From: Chloroflexota bacterium
GTDB taxonomy: Bacteria > Chloroflexota > Limnocylindria > Limnocylindrales > CSP1-4
Assembly: GCA_027457005.1 (NCBI GenBank)
Contig: DAIDTV010000100.1
Location: forward strand, 1-5,948
Reading direction: 5' to 3'
DNA length: 5,948 nucleotides
Positions 1 through 5,948 of the stretch are shown here, in pieces. Each line of letters opens with the position of its first letter. Position 1 is the first letter of the stretch. Under the pieces are notes generated by a model that saw nothing but the letters and a program-made list of their open reading frames with translations, made no database searches and was not told the origin of the DNA. The position numbers and the translations under genes were made by a program.

Positions 1-1
1 G

Positions 2-334
2 GCCACCGTCCTGGCCGCGTCGGCCCCGGTGGCCGGGCTCGCCGTCAACGTCGGCGGCGGATCCCGCGTGACGTTGCTGGAGGCGGTCGCGCTCCTCGAG
101 GACCTGGTCGGTCGGCCGGTCCGGGCCGAGCACAGTGCCGTGGCACGGGGAGACGTCCGCCACACCGAGGCGGACCTGTCCCGCGCCCGCGACCTGCTCG
201 GCTTCCGGCCACGCGTCACGTTCGCCGACGGGTACGCCCGGGAAGTGGCCTGGCTCCGCGACCGCATCGGCACCTCCAACACCCAACCTTCGCGGCCCGT
301 TCGGCCGTCCCACCGACTGGAGCGAGTGGCATGA
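2..334 (+). CDS. Nucleotide-sugar epimerase/dehydratase (extended SDR), C-terminal part
   Basis: Only the last 110 residues are present; the 5' end lies before the window and the frame is open from base 2. The fragment matches the substrate-binding C-terminal region of NAD(P)-dependent sugar epimerases and dehydratases of the UDP-glucose 4-epimerase / UDP-glucuronate epimerase kind. It has an NVGGG segment followed by a helix (TLLEAVALLEDLVG), then GDVRHTEADLSRARDLLGF, then a closing helix with GYAREVAWL. The GDVRHTEAD...LLGFRP stretch is a family hallmark that ends the sugar-binding part. The Rossmann NAD site and the YxxxK catalytic pair would be upstream and cannot be checked, so the substrate (UDP-Glc/Gal, UDP-GlcA or a dTDP-sugar) is open. 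The last 20 or so residues are a Pro/Arg/Ser-rich tail outside the fold. The TGA stop overlaps the next start as ATGA. The likely role is cytosolic supply of an activated sugar to the downstream transferases. Confidence 0.88.
   Translation, partial: ATVLAASAPVAGLAVNVGGGSRVTLLEAVALLEDLVGRPVRAEHSAVARGDVRHTEADLSRARDLLGFRPRVTFADGYAREVAWLRDRIGTSNTQPSRPVRPSHRLERVA
319..322 (+). promoter_or_regulatory. Shine-Dalgarno site for the MurG-like glycosyltransferase
   Basis: GGAG lies 8 bases before the ATG at 331, inside the end of the epimerase gene. It supports 331 over the in-frame ATG at 349 (Met7) as the start. It also suggests that this gene can initiate independently as well as by coupling to the overlapping upstream TGA. 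Confidence 0.5.
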
Positions 335-1578
335 ACACGCGACCCGGCATGCAGCGCCTTCTCCTGTACTCCCACGACACGTACGGCCTCGGGCACCTGC
401 GACGCAACGTGCTCATCGCGGAGGACCTGCTGGAGCACATCCCGGGGCTGCAGGTTGTGCTGCTGAGCGGCTCGCCGGTGGCGCAGCGGTTTCACTTCCC
501 GCGGAACCTGACCCTCGTGCCGCTCCCGCCCGTGGTGAAGACCGGCGTCGACGAGTACGCCGCCCGCAACCCGCAGCTCCCGTTCTCCGTGGTCCGCCGC
601 GCGCGGACCGCGATCATGGCGGACGTGGCCCGCCGCTTCGAGCCCGACGTGTTCCTGGTGGATCACGCCCCGCAGGGGATGAAGGGCGAGCTGCTGCCGG
701 TGTTCGACGCGCTGCAGCGCTGGTCGCCGGCCACCCGGATCGTGCTGGGCCTGCGCGACGTGGTCGACGACCCGGCTGCCGTGCGGCGGGCATGGACCGA
801 GCAGGACGTGGCACGGACGCTCCGGGACGTGTACGACCGCGTGGCCGTGTACGGCAGCCGCGACCTGGTGGACGTGAGAGAGTACGGGATCCCCGGCCCG
901 ACGCTCGAACGCACGACGTACTGCGGCTACCTCTGCCGCCAGCCCGCGCAGGCAGCACAGGTCCCGCTCGAGGGCTGGACGCCCGGGATGCGGTTCGTGC
1001 TGGGCACCGCCGGCGGGGGCGGCGACGGCATCGACGTGCTGCGCGCGACGCTCGCCGCGGCAGAACGGCATGGCCTGCCGAGCCTGCTGGTGAGCGGTCC
1101 CCTGATGGAGGCCGGCGAGCGCGAGGCCCTGGAGGCGGAGGTGTTCGCCAGCCGCGCCGGTCACCTCGAGGAGTTCATCCCCGGACTCGAGGGCATCATG
1201 GCCGCCGCCAGCGTGGTGGTGACCATGGGTGGCTACAACTCGCTGATGGAAGCCGTCCCCAGCGGAACGCCCACCATCGTGGTGCCCCGGACCTGGCCGC
1301 GCCGCGAGCAGGCAATCCGCGCGGAGCTGTTCGCGGGCCGCGGGCTCGTGCGGGTGGTGGAGGCAGGCGACGCGCTCGTGGATCGCCTGGCCGTCGCGCT
1401 GGCAAGCGCCCTCGACGAGCCCCGGCGTTCCGCGGTTCCCTTCGACCGACTCGGGCTGCCCCGCCTGCGCGAGCTCCTCCTCGCCGAGGCGCGGGTGGCG
1501 CAGCAGAGCCGGATCCGGAGCCCGCTCCCGATCGGCGTGGCGGCCGCCCTGCCGGCGGCGCTCCCGGTGCCGGCATGA
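331..1578 (+). CDS. Predicted GT-B glycosyltransferase, COG4671 / MurG-like (GT28 C-terminal type)
   Basis: The product has 415 residues and the two-domain plan of MurG-like, GT-B fold transferases, which move a sugar from a nucleotide donor to an acceptor at or near the cytosolic membrane face. The N-terminal half carries LLLYSHDTYGLGHLRRN (residues 10-26), where a Gly-x-Gly-His loop takes the place of MurG's Gly-rich loop. It also has VDHAPQG (110-116) and LGLRDVVDDP (139-148). These motifs are typical of the COG4671 'predicted glycosyl transferase' group. The C-terminal half starts near residue 220 with FVLGTAGGGGDG (222-233), a donor-binding glycine loop. MGGYNSLMEAV (299-309) and VPRTWPRREQAIRAE (318-332) follow, equivalent to the donor-site GG..S..E and P...EQ..NA motifs of MurG. 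A low-complexity Ala/Pro tail (about 400-415) closes it. No signal peptide or membrane segment is seen. The gene overlaps both neighbours by 4 bases. Donor and acceptor are unknown. Its position away from peptidoglycan genes argues against it being MurG itself. Confidence 0.88.
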   Translation: MNTRPGMQRLLLYSHDTYGLGHLRRNVLIAEDLLEHIPGLQVVLLSGSPVAQRFHFPRNLTLVPLPPVVKTGVDEYAARNPQLPFSVVRRARTAIMADVARRFEPDVFLVDHAPQGMKGELLPVFDALQRWSPATRIVLGLRDVVDDPAAVRRAWTEQDVARTLRDVYDRVAVYGSRDLVDVREYGIPGPTLERTTYCGYLCRQPAQAAQVPLEGWTPGMRFVLGTAGGGGDGIDVLRATLAAAERHGLPSLLVSGPLMEAGEREALEAEVFASRAGHLEEFIPGLEGIMAAASVVVTMGGYNSLMEAVPSGTPTIVVPRTWPRREQAIRAELFAGRGLVRVVEAGDALVDRLAVALASALDEPRRSAVPFDRLGLPRLRELLLAEARVAQQSRIRSPLPIGVAAALPAALPVPA

Positions 1579-3059
1579 CCCGGGTCCCGGCGCGCGGCCC
1601 TGCGCCGGTCGTGCCCGGCGTGGCGGCGGACGAACCCGTGCGCCCGGTCGCGTACCTGACGAAGCGGTTCCCCCGTCTGTCCGAGACGTTCATCCTCGAC
1701 GAGGTGCTCGGGCTCGAGGACGCGGGCGTGCCGCTCCGGCTGTTCGCGATCCGCGACCCGCACGAGTCGCTGGTCCAGCCGGATGTCGCGCGGGTACGTG
1801 GCCCTCTCGCCTACCTGCGTCCCGAGCCGGCCGTCCGTGCCCGCCTCGGCTGGCTGGGCTCCACGCTGGTGGGCCACGCGCGCGTCGCCGCAGGCCACCC
1901 GGCCCGCTACTGGCGCACCCTGGTCGACGCGTTCGGCCACCGACAGCGCCGGGCGGCCCTGTCCCACTTCGTGGATGCCGGCCACCTTGCCGCGCGGCTC
2001 GAACGGGACGATGCACGGCACCTCCACGCCGCGTTCGCCCACGGGCCCGCGGCGGTCGCCCACCAGGTCCATCTGCTCACCGGGCTCCCGTTCAGCTTCG
2101 CGGCGCACGCCAAGGACATCTACGTGTCGGACCCGGAGCAGCTCGCCCGCCGCGCGGCCGCGGCGGAGTTCATGCTGGTCTGCTCGGAGAGTGCCCGGGC
2201 GGAGCTGGCCGGGATCGCGGGACCCGCGGCGGAACGCATCCGGCTCCAGTACCACGGGGTCGACGCGCGCCGGTTCCACCCGGGCGAGACGGCCCTCGCA
2301 GTTCCCTTCGGCGCGGGCGAGCGTCCCGCCGCCAGCGAGCGCCCCTCCGCCAGTGAGCACGCCCCCGCCGCGGGTGCGCGTCCCGCTGACGGTGAGCGCC
2401 CCTTCCGGCTCCTCGCGGCCGGCAGGCTCGTCGAGAAGAAGGGCTACCCCGTGCTGCTCGACGCGCTCGCGCTGCTCGCCCGGGAGGGCCACGGCGTCAC
2501 ATGCCGGATCGTCGGCGCAGGACCCCTGCGCGCCGAGCTCGAGGCACACGCCCGGGCCCTCGGCATCGACGGCGCCGTCACCTTCGACGGCGCCCTCAGC
2601 CACGGGAACGTGGCGGGCGCGTACCGCGACGCGGACGCCTTCGTCCAGTGCAGCGTGGTGCTCCCCGACGGCGACCGCGACGGCGTGCCGAACGTGGTGC
2701 TGGAGGCCATGGCCAGCGGTCTCGCAGTGGTCGCCTCGGACGTGGCGGGGATCCCGGAGGCCGTCGTCGACGGCGTGACCGGCTTCCTCGTGCCGCCGTC
2801 CGACCCGGCGGCCGTCGCGGACCGCATCGCCCGCCTCGTCGGGAACCCGGCCCTCGCCCAGCGGCTCGGCGCGGCCGGCCGGTCCCGCGTCCTAGAGCGC
2901 TTCGATCGCTCCGCCGCCGTCCGGAACGTCGCCCGGCTGATGCTCGACGCCGCGCGGGCCGGGGAAGCGCACCAGCTCCGCGCCCCGATCACGACGCCAC
3001 AGCCCGTGGCGGCGCGGCCCCTGCCACGGCCCGGCATGCACGAGCCGGGAGCATCGTGA
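1575..3059 (+). CDS. Family 4 glycosyltransferase (RfaB/WcaL-like exopolysaccharide type)
   Basis: The product has 494 residues, longer than the usual 380-420 for GT4. The extra length is an N-terminal leader of about 22 residues, an Ala/Pro/Glu/Arg-rich linker insert, and a loose tail after about residue 465. The acceptor domain opens with YLTKRFPRLSETFILDE (27-43), typical of colanic-acid/exopolysaccharide-type GT4 enzymes, and has FSFAAHAKDIYV (173-184). The donor domain starts near 277 and shows GRLVEKKGY (283-291), with the basic residues that contact donor phosphates. It also has GAGPLRAELE and DGVPNVVLEAMASG (369-382). In the last, the EX7E-type pair is Asp369 and Glu377, so the first acid is Asp instead of Glu. 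GIPEAVVDGVTGFLVPP completes the fold. The ATG at 1575 overlaps the upstream TGA as ATGA and has no clear ribosome site, so coupled translation is likely; GTG 1638 (Val22) is a weaker alternative. It probably acts on the cytosolic membrane face, adding a sugar to a lipid-linked or small-molecule acceptor. Confidence 0.9.
   Translation: MTRVPARGPAPVVPGVAADEPVRPVAYLTKRFPRLSETFILDEVLGLEDAGVPLRLFAIRDPHESLVQPDVARVRGPLAYLRPEPAVRARLGWLGSTLVGHARVAAGHPARYWRTLVDAFGHRQRRAALSHFVDAGHLAARLERDDARHLHAAFAHGPAAVAHQVHLLTGLPFSFAAHAKDIYVSDPEQLARRAAAAEFMLVCSESARAELAGIAGPAAERIRLQYHGVDARRFHPGETALAVPFGAGERPAASERPSASEHAPAAGARPADGERPFRLLAAGRLVEKKGYPVLLDALALLAREGHGVTCRIVGAGPLRAELEAHARALGIDGAVTFDGALSHGNVAGAYRDADAFVQCSVVLPDGDRDGVPNVVLEAMASGLAVVASDVAGIPEAVVDGVTGFLVPPSDPAAVADRIARLVGNPALAQRLGAAGRSRVLERFDRSAAVRNVARLMLDAARAGEAHQLRAPITTPQPVAARPLPRPGMHEPGAS
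2316..2402 (+). repeat. Degenerate tandem repeat (about 18 bp) inside the GT4 linker
   Basis: Residues 248-276 of the GT4 product read as imperfect six-residue units: GERPAA, SERPSA, SEHAPAA (one residue longer), GARPAD, GERP. At the DNA level the units share a GCGAGCGYCCC-like core spaced about 18 bases apart, with one 21-base spacing, so length changes keep the frame. It lies between the acceptor and donor Rossmann domains, where an insert is tolerated. It looks like a small decayed minisatellite coding for a flexible linker. Confidence 0.65.
3048..3051 (+). promoter_or_regulatory. Shine-Dalgarno site for the interrupted GT4 gene
   Basis: GGAG lies 7 bases before the ATG at 3059 and only 4 before an in-frame GTG at 3056. 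The spacing favours ATG 3059, which also begins the standard family N-terminus MRIAYLLPDPG. Confidence 0.5.
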
Positions 3060-3955
3060 TGAGGATCGCCTATCTCCTGCCGGACCCCGGCATCCCGGTC
3101 GGGGGAATCAAGGGCGCCTCCGTCCACGTCGGCGAGATCACCCGCGCCTTCGCGCGAGCCGGCCACGACGTCCTGCTGGTGGCGATGCGTGCGGCCGGGC
3201 CCGCGCCCGACGGCGTCGAGCTGGTCGTGCTCGATCCAGGCCCCCTGGGTCGCGGCCCGGGAAGCGACGCCGGCCGGATCGCGGCCGTGGACCGGTTCCT
3301 CGCGGACGCGGAGCCGGCCATCCGGGCGTTCGGCCCCGGCCTGCTGGTCGAGCGGCTGTCGCTCTTCGCCGGCGGGGGCACCGACCTCGCACGGCGCCTC
3401 GGCGTGCCGCGCCTCGTCGAGATCAACGCCCCCGTGACCGCTGAACGCGCCGGCTACCAGGGCGTCGCCGACGCCGCCGCGGGCGAACTGCTCGAGCGGC
3501 GCGCGCTCGAGGGCACACACGCGGTGGCCGTCTCGCCGCCGCTTGCCGGGTGGGCGCGATCCCGCGGGGTCGCACAGGTCACCGTCGTGCCGAACGGCGT
3601 CGACGTCGAGCGGTTCGCGCCGGACCCGGACCGGGCGGCCGATGTCCGCCGGGGCCTGGGTCTCGAGGGCGCCGAGGTGGTCGGCTTCGCGGGCAGCCTG
3701 AAGCCCTGGCACGGTGTCGACGTGCTGCTCCGGGCCGCGGCGCTCCCCGCCGACCGGCGGCCGCGGCTCCGCCCCCTGGTCGTGGGCGACGGGCCGGTAC
3801 ACGCGAGGCGCGAGGACGTCGCCGCCGCGACGCTCCCCGGTCGCGTCCGGTTCGCGGGCGCGGTGCCCAGCACGGCGATGCCCGCCCACCTGGCGGCGTT
3901 TGACGTGGCGACGGCGCCCTACGTCATGCCGGCCTCCGGGGTCGGCTTCTACTTC

Positions 3956-3958
3956 TAG
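3956..3958 (+). other. In-frame TAG within a conserved GT4 motif
   Basis: The codon sits between Phe299 and Pro301 at the place of a usually conserved Ser. A Ser codon TCG becomes TAG by a single C-to-A change at 3957, which also creates the tetramer CTAG (3955-3958). The other three complete genes in the window end in TGA, and no other in-frame TAG was found. Confidence 0.9.
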
Positions 3959-4229
3959 CCACTGAAGGTGGTGGAGGCCATGGCCGCGGCGCGCGTGGTG
4001 GTGTCGTCCCGCTTCGACCCGATCGAGGACCTGCTGGCCGGCTGGGGTCGGCTGGTGCCGCCCGACGATCCGGTCGCCCTGGCCGACGCGATCGCCGGCG
4101 CCCTCGACGACCCCCGGTCGCCCTCGCTGGCCGCCGGCGCGCGCCTGCGGGCGATCTCGACCCACGCCTGGAGCGCAGTTGCGGCCCGCATGCTGGCCGC
4201 GGCGCCCCTCGCGATCGCCACGCCCACCG

Positions 4230-4234
4230 GGAGG
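4230..4234 (+). promoter_or_regulatory. Shine-Dalgarno site for the ABC exporter
   Basis: GGAGG (within GGGAGGG) stands 8 bases before the ATG at 4243, inside the end of the GT4 gene. It is the strongest ribosome site in the window. It suggests that the exporter can still be translated when ribosomes leave the upstream gene at the TAG about 285 bases earlier. Confidence 0.65.
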
Positions 4235-4242
4235 GCCGCCGC

Positions 4243-5948
4243 ATGATCCGTCGCTTCGTCCCCTACCTGCGGCCCGTGCGCGGCATGCTCGCCGCCGGAC
4301 TCGCCGCGAGCGTGGTCCAGGCGGCCATGCAGTGGCTGGAGCCGTGGCCGCTCAAGCTGATCTTCGACAACGTCATCGGCACCCAGCCGCTCCCCGCCTG
4401 GCTCGGGTTCCTCCCGCAGCAGCAGGGCCTCCGGCTGGACGTCCTTGCGCTGACCATGCTGGTGATCGCCATCTGGCTCGGCATCTTCCGTTACGCGGCC
4501 GACCGGCTGGTGGCGCAGGCCGGCCAGCGAGTCGTGTTCGACCTTCGACGGGATCTCTTCCGCCACATCGAGGGCCAGTCGCTCGCCTTCCACCAGCGCC
4601 GGGTGACCGGCGACCTGCTGAGCCGGCTGGGCGGCGACGTCCAGGCGGTCCAGGGGGTCATGGTCAACGCCGTTCCGACCGTCACCAACAACGTGCTGAC
4701 GCTGGCCGGCATGCTCCTGATCATGCTCATGGTCGACTGGCAGTACACGCTCGTCGCGATGTCGCTGACGCCCGTCCTGTACCTCGCCATGCGGGAGTTC
4801 CTGGGCCGCATCAAGCGTCAGCAGCGGCAGGCACGCCGGTGGGAGGGCACCGCCACCGGCGTCGCCCAGGAGGTGCTCACCTCGATCACCGCAGTCCAGG
4901 CCTTCGGTCGCGAGGACGACGAGGCCGATCGCTACGGCCGGGCCAGCGCCCGGTCGCTCGAGGCGAACCAGGAGGCGGTAGCCGCCCAGGCTGCCTTCAC
5001 CCCGACCGTGACGTTCCTGATGACCGCCGCCACGGTGCTGGTGGTCTGGTTCGGGACCACGGCCGTGATCAGCGGCCACCTCACCCCCGGCGACCTGCTG
5101 GTGTTCATGGCCTACCTGCGCGGCATGTACTCGCCGGTCCGGCAGCTCGCCAAGCTCGGCAACACCATCACGCGCGGCTCGGCGGCCGCCGAGCGCCTGG
5201 CCGAGGTGCTCGACACGGACGAGCGGATCCCCGAGCGCGACTCCGCGACGAAGCCGGCCCGCGTCCTCGGCGCGCTCACCTTCGACCACGTCCGCCTCGA
5301 CTACCCGGATGGCCGCCGTGCCCTGAACGACGTGTCGCTCGAGGTGCCCGCCGGGGCCCGCGTCGCGATCGTCGGCCAGACCGGGTCGGGCAAGAGCTCG
5401 CTGCTCCGGCTGGTGCCCCGCTTCTACGACCCAACCGACGGCGCCGTGCTGCTCGACGGCGTCGACCTGCGGGATCTCTCGATCGCCGGCCTGCGCGAGC
5501 AGGTGGCCTACGTGCCGCAGGAGCCGTACCTGTTCCAGGGCCCGATCTGGGAGAACATCACCTACGGGGGCCGCGGGCTCTCCCGCGAGGCCGCCATCGT
5601 CGCGGCCCGGGCCGCCGGCGTCCACGAGGTGCTGGTGCGCCTCCCCGAGGGGTACGACACCGTCGTGACCGAGCGCGGCACCTCGCTCTCGGGAGGCCAG
5701 CGCCAGTGCGTGGCCCTGGCCCGCGCCATGGTCCGCGATCCGCGCGTCCTGATCCTCGACGAGCCGACCACGGGGCTCGACTCCCAGGCGCAAGAGTGGC
5801 TGCTTGCCGCCCTCGACCGGGTCACCCGGGGACGGACCACGCTGATCGTCAGCCACGATCTCCACGTCGTCGAGAACGCCGACCTCGTGGTCGCGATCGC
5901 CGCCGGGCGCATCGTCGCCACCGGCAGCGCGCGCGACGCCTTCGACCG
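4243..5948 (+). CDS. ABC exporter half-transporter (MsbA/MdlB-like), 3' end missing
   Basis: The window holds 568 codons, with probably a few tens of residues missing at the end; such half-transporters run about 580-620. It is a type I exporter with membrane domain first and ATPase second, expected to work as a dimer in the inner membrane. Hydrophobic segments lie near residues 14-36, 67-86, 147-164, 168-186, 254-274 and 283-295. The ATPase carries A-loop Tyr354, Walker A GQTGSGKS (378-385), Q-loop Gln426 in YVPQEPYLF, signature LSGGQ (482-486), Walker B RVLILDE (501-507) with catalytic Glu507, D-loop GLD (511-513) and H-loop His538 in VSHD. All catalytic positions are intact. One oddity is Cys489 in LSGGQRQCVALARA, where Arg is usual. 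Its position after a sugar-nucleotide enzyme and three glycosyltransferases suggests export of a glycolipid or glycosylated product. A general lipid flippase or drug exporter cannot be excluded, since sequence alone does not set the substrate of this family. Confidence 0.94.
   Translation, partial: MIRRFVPYLRPVRGMLAAGLAASVVQAAMQWLEPWPLKLIFDNVIGTQPLPAWLGFLPQQQGLRLDVLALTMLVIAIWLGIFRYAADRLVAQAGQRVVFDLRRDLFRHIEGQSLAFHQRRVTGDLLSRLGGDVQAVQGVMVNAVPTVTNNVLTLAGMLLIMLMVDWQYTLVAMSLTPVLYLAMREFLGRIKRQQRQARRWEGTATGVAQEVLTSITAVQAFGREDDEADRYGRASARSLEANQEAVAAQAAFTPTVTFLMTAATVLVVWFGTTAVISGHLTPGDLLVFMAYLRGMYSPVRQLAKLGNTITRGSAAAERLAEVLDTDERIPERDSATKPARVLGALTFDHVRLDYPDGRRALNDVSLEVPAGARVAIVGQTGSGKSSLLRLVPRFYDPTDGAVLLDGVDLRDLSIAGLREQVAYVPQEPYLFQGPIWENITYGGRGLSREAAIVAARAAGVHEVLVRLPEGYDTVVTERGTSLSGGQRQCVALARAMVRDPRVLILDEPTTGLDSQAQEWLLAALDRVTRGRTTLIVSHDLHVVENADLVVAIAAGRIVATGSARDAFD

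Larger units (their letters stand above)
3059..4246 (+). pseudogene. Family 4 glycosyltransferase interrupted by one in-frame TAG
   Basis: Read as one frame, this is a 395-codon GT4 gene, a normal family length, broken only by TAG at codon 300 (3956-3958). The N-terminal domain has MRIAYLLPDPGIPVGGIKGASVHV, typical of a GT4 group, then EINAP (121-125) and PNGVD (178-182) at the domain junction. The donor domain has GFAGSLKPWHG (209-219), with Lys215 as the probable phosphate-contacting base. The TAG sits in FYF-stop-PLKVVEAMAAA, where relatives usually read FYFSPLK. Glu306, the second acid of the EX7E-equivalent site, and the whole C-terminal part lie after the stop. The 299-residue product before the stop (3059-3958) should therefore be inactive alone. 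The downstream frame stays open to a TGA that overlaps the exporter ATG. Restart at GTG 3968 or ATG 3980 is possible, but the GGAGG at 3973-3977 is only 2 bases from ATG 3980. It could be a recent nonsense mutation, a sequencing error, or a leaky stop. Confidence 0.82.

Noticed and set aside
135..1574. Long upstream extension of the first GT4 frame, open back to base 135.
   Set aside because: This part is Arg/Pro/Ala-rich out-of-frame translation of the epimerase and MurG-like genes, a result of few stops in GC-rich DNA. GT4 homology begins only after the ATG at 1575.
2892..2895. A second CTAG with a rare CTA Leu codon near the end of the first GT4 gene.
   Set aside because: It is in frame as CTA-GAG and does not disrupt anything. 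One rare codon is not evidence of error or regulation.
2444..4165. A 573-codon open frame on the - strand across both GT4 genes.
   Set aside because: It is an antisense shadow. Its translation is Arg/Gly/Ala-rich with no domain, and the opposite strand has clear GT4 motifs.
3968..4246. The 92-codon piece after the TAG as a separate small gene starting at GTG 3968.
   Set aside because: It begins inside the conserved PLKVVEAMA motif, holds only the end of a GT4 donor domain, and has no well-spaced ribosome site. It is better read as the 3' part of the interrupted gene.
3955..5865. A 636-codon open frame on the - strand opposite the ABC exporter.
   Set aside because: It is the shadow of a high-GC, GC3-biased gene. 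Its translation is low-complexity and rich in Gly, Asp, His, Arg and Gln without a recognisable domain, while the + strand carries a full set of ABC motifs. Its end coincides with the same CTAG that makes the + strand TAG.

Overview
This window is part of a dense, very GC-rich gene block (clearly around 70% G+C or more by eye) with strong third-position G/C bias. All genes lie on the + strand with essentially no intergenic DNA. Composition and gene style fit a high-GC actinobacterium (for example a Thermoleophilia-like lineage) or a high-GC Chloroflexota-like organism. Nothing here fixes the taxon, and it is an inference only.

Layout. Positions 2-334 hold the C-terminal end of an extended short-chain dehydrogenase/reductase of the nucleotide-sugar epimerase/dehydratase type. 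Positions 331-1578 encode a GT-B glycosyltransferase of the COG4671 / MurG-like class. Positions 1575-3059 encode a family-4 (GT4) glycosyltransferase with a low-complexity repeat inserted in its inter-domain linker. Positions 3059-4246 encode a second GT4 enzyme whose frame is interrupted by one in-frame TAG at 3956-3958. Positions 4243-5948 hold a half-size ABC exporter (six-helix membrane domain plus ATPase) that runs off the end of the window.

The four junctions are ATGA, ATGA, TGATG and ATGA overlaps, so the set looks like one translationally coupled operon. Together the genes suggest making a nucleotide sugar, transferring several sugars in sequence onto an acceptor, and moving a glycolipid, glycan or glycosylated metabolite across the membrane. 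The acceptor and product cannot be read from this window.

The most notable observation is the lone TAG in the second GT4 gene. It replaces the Ser codon expected in a conserved FYF-S-PLK-type motif, while the frame on both sides stays intact down to the coupled overlap with the exporter gene. A recent nonsense mutation or a base-call error is the most likely explanation; readthrough is less likely. No RNA genes, CRISPR arrays, insertion sequences, promoters or terminators were recognised, and there is no gene-free stretch longer than a few bases.
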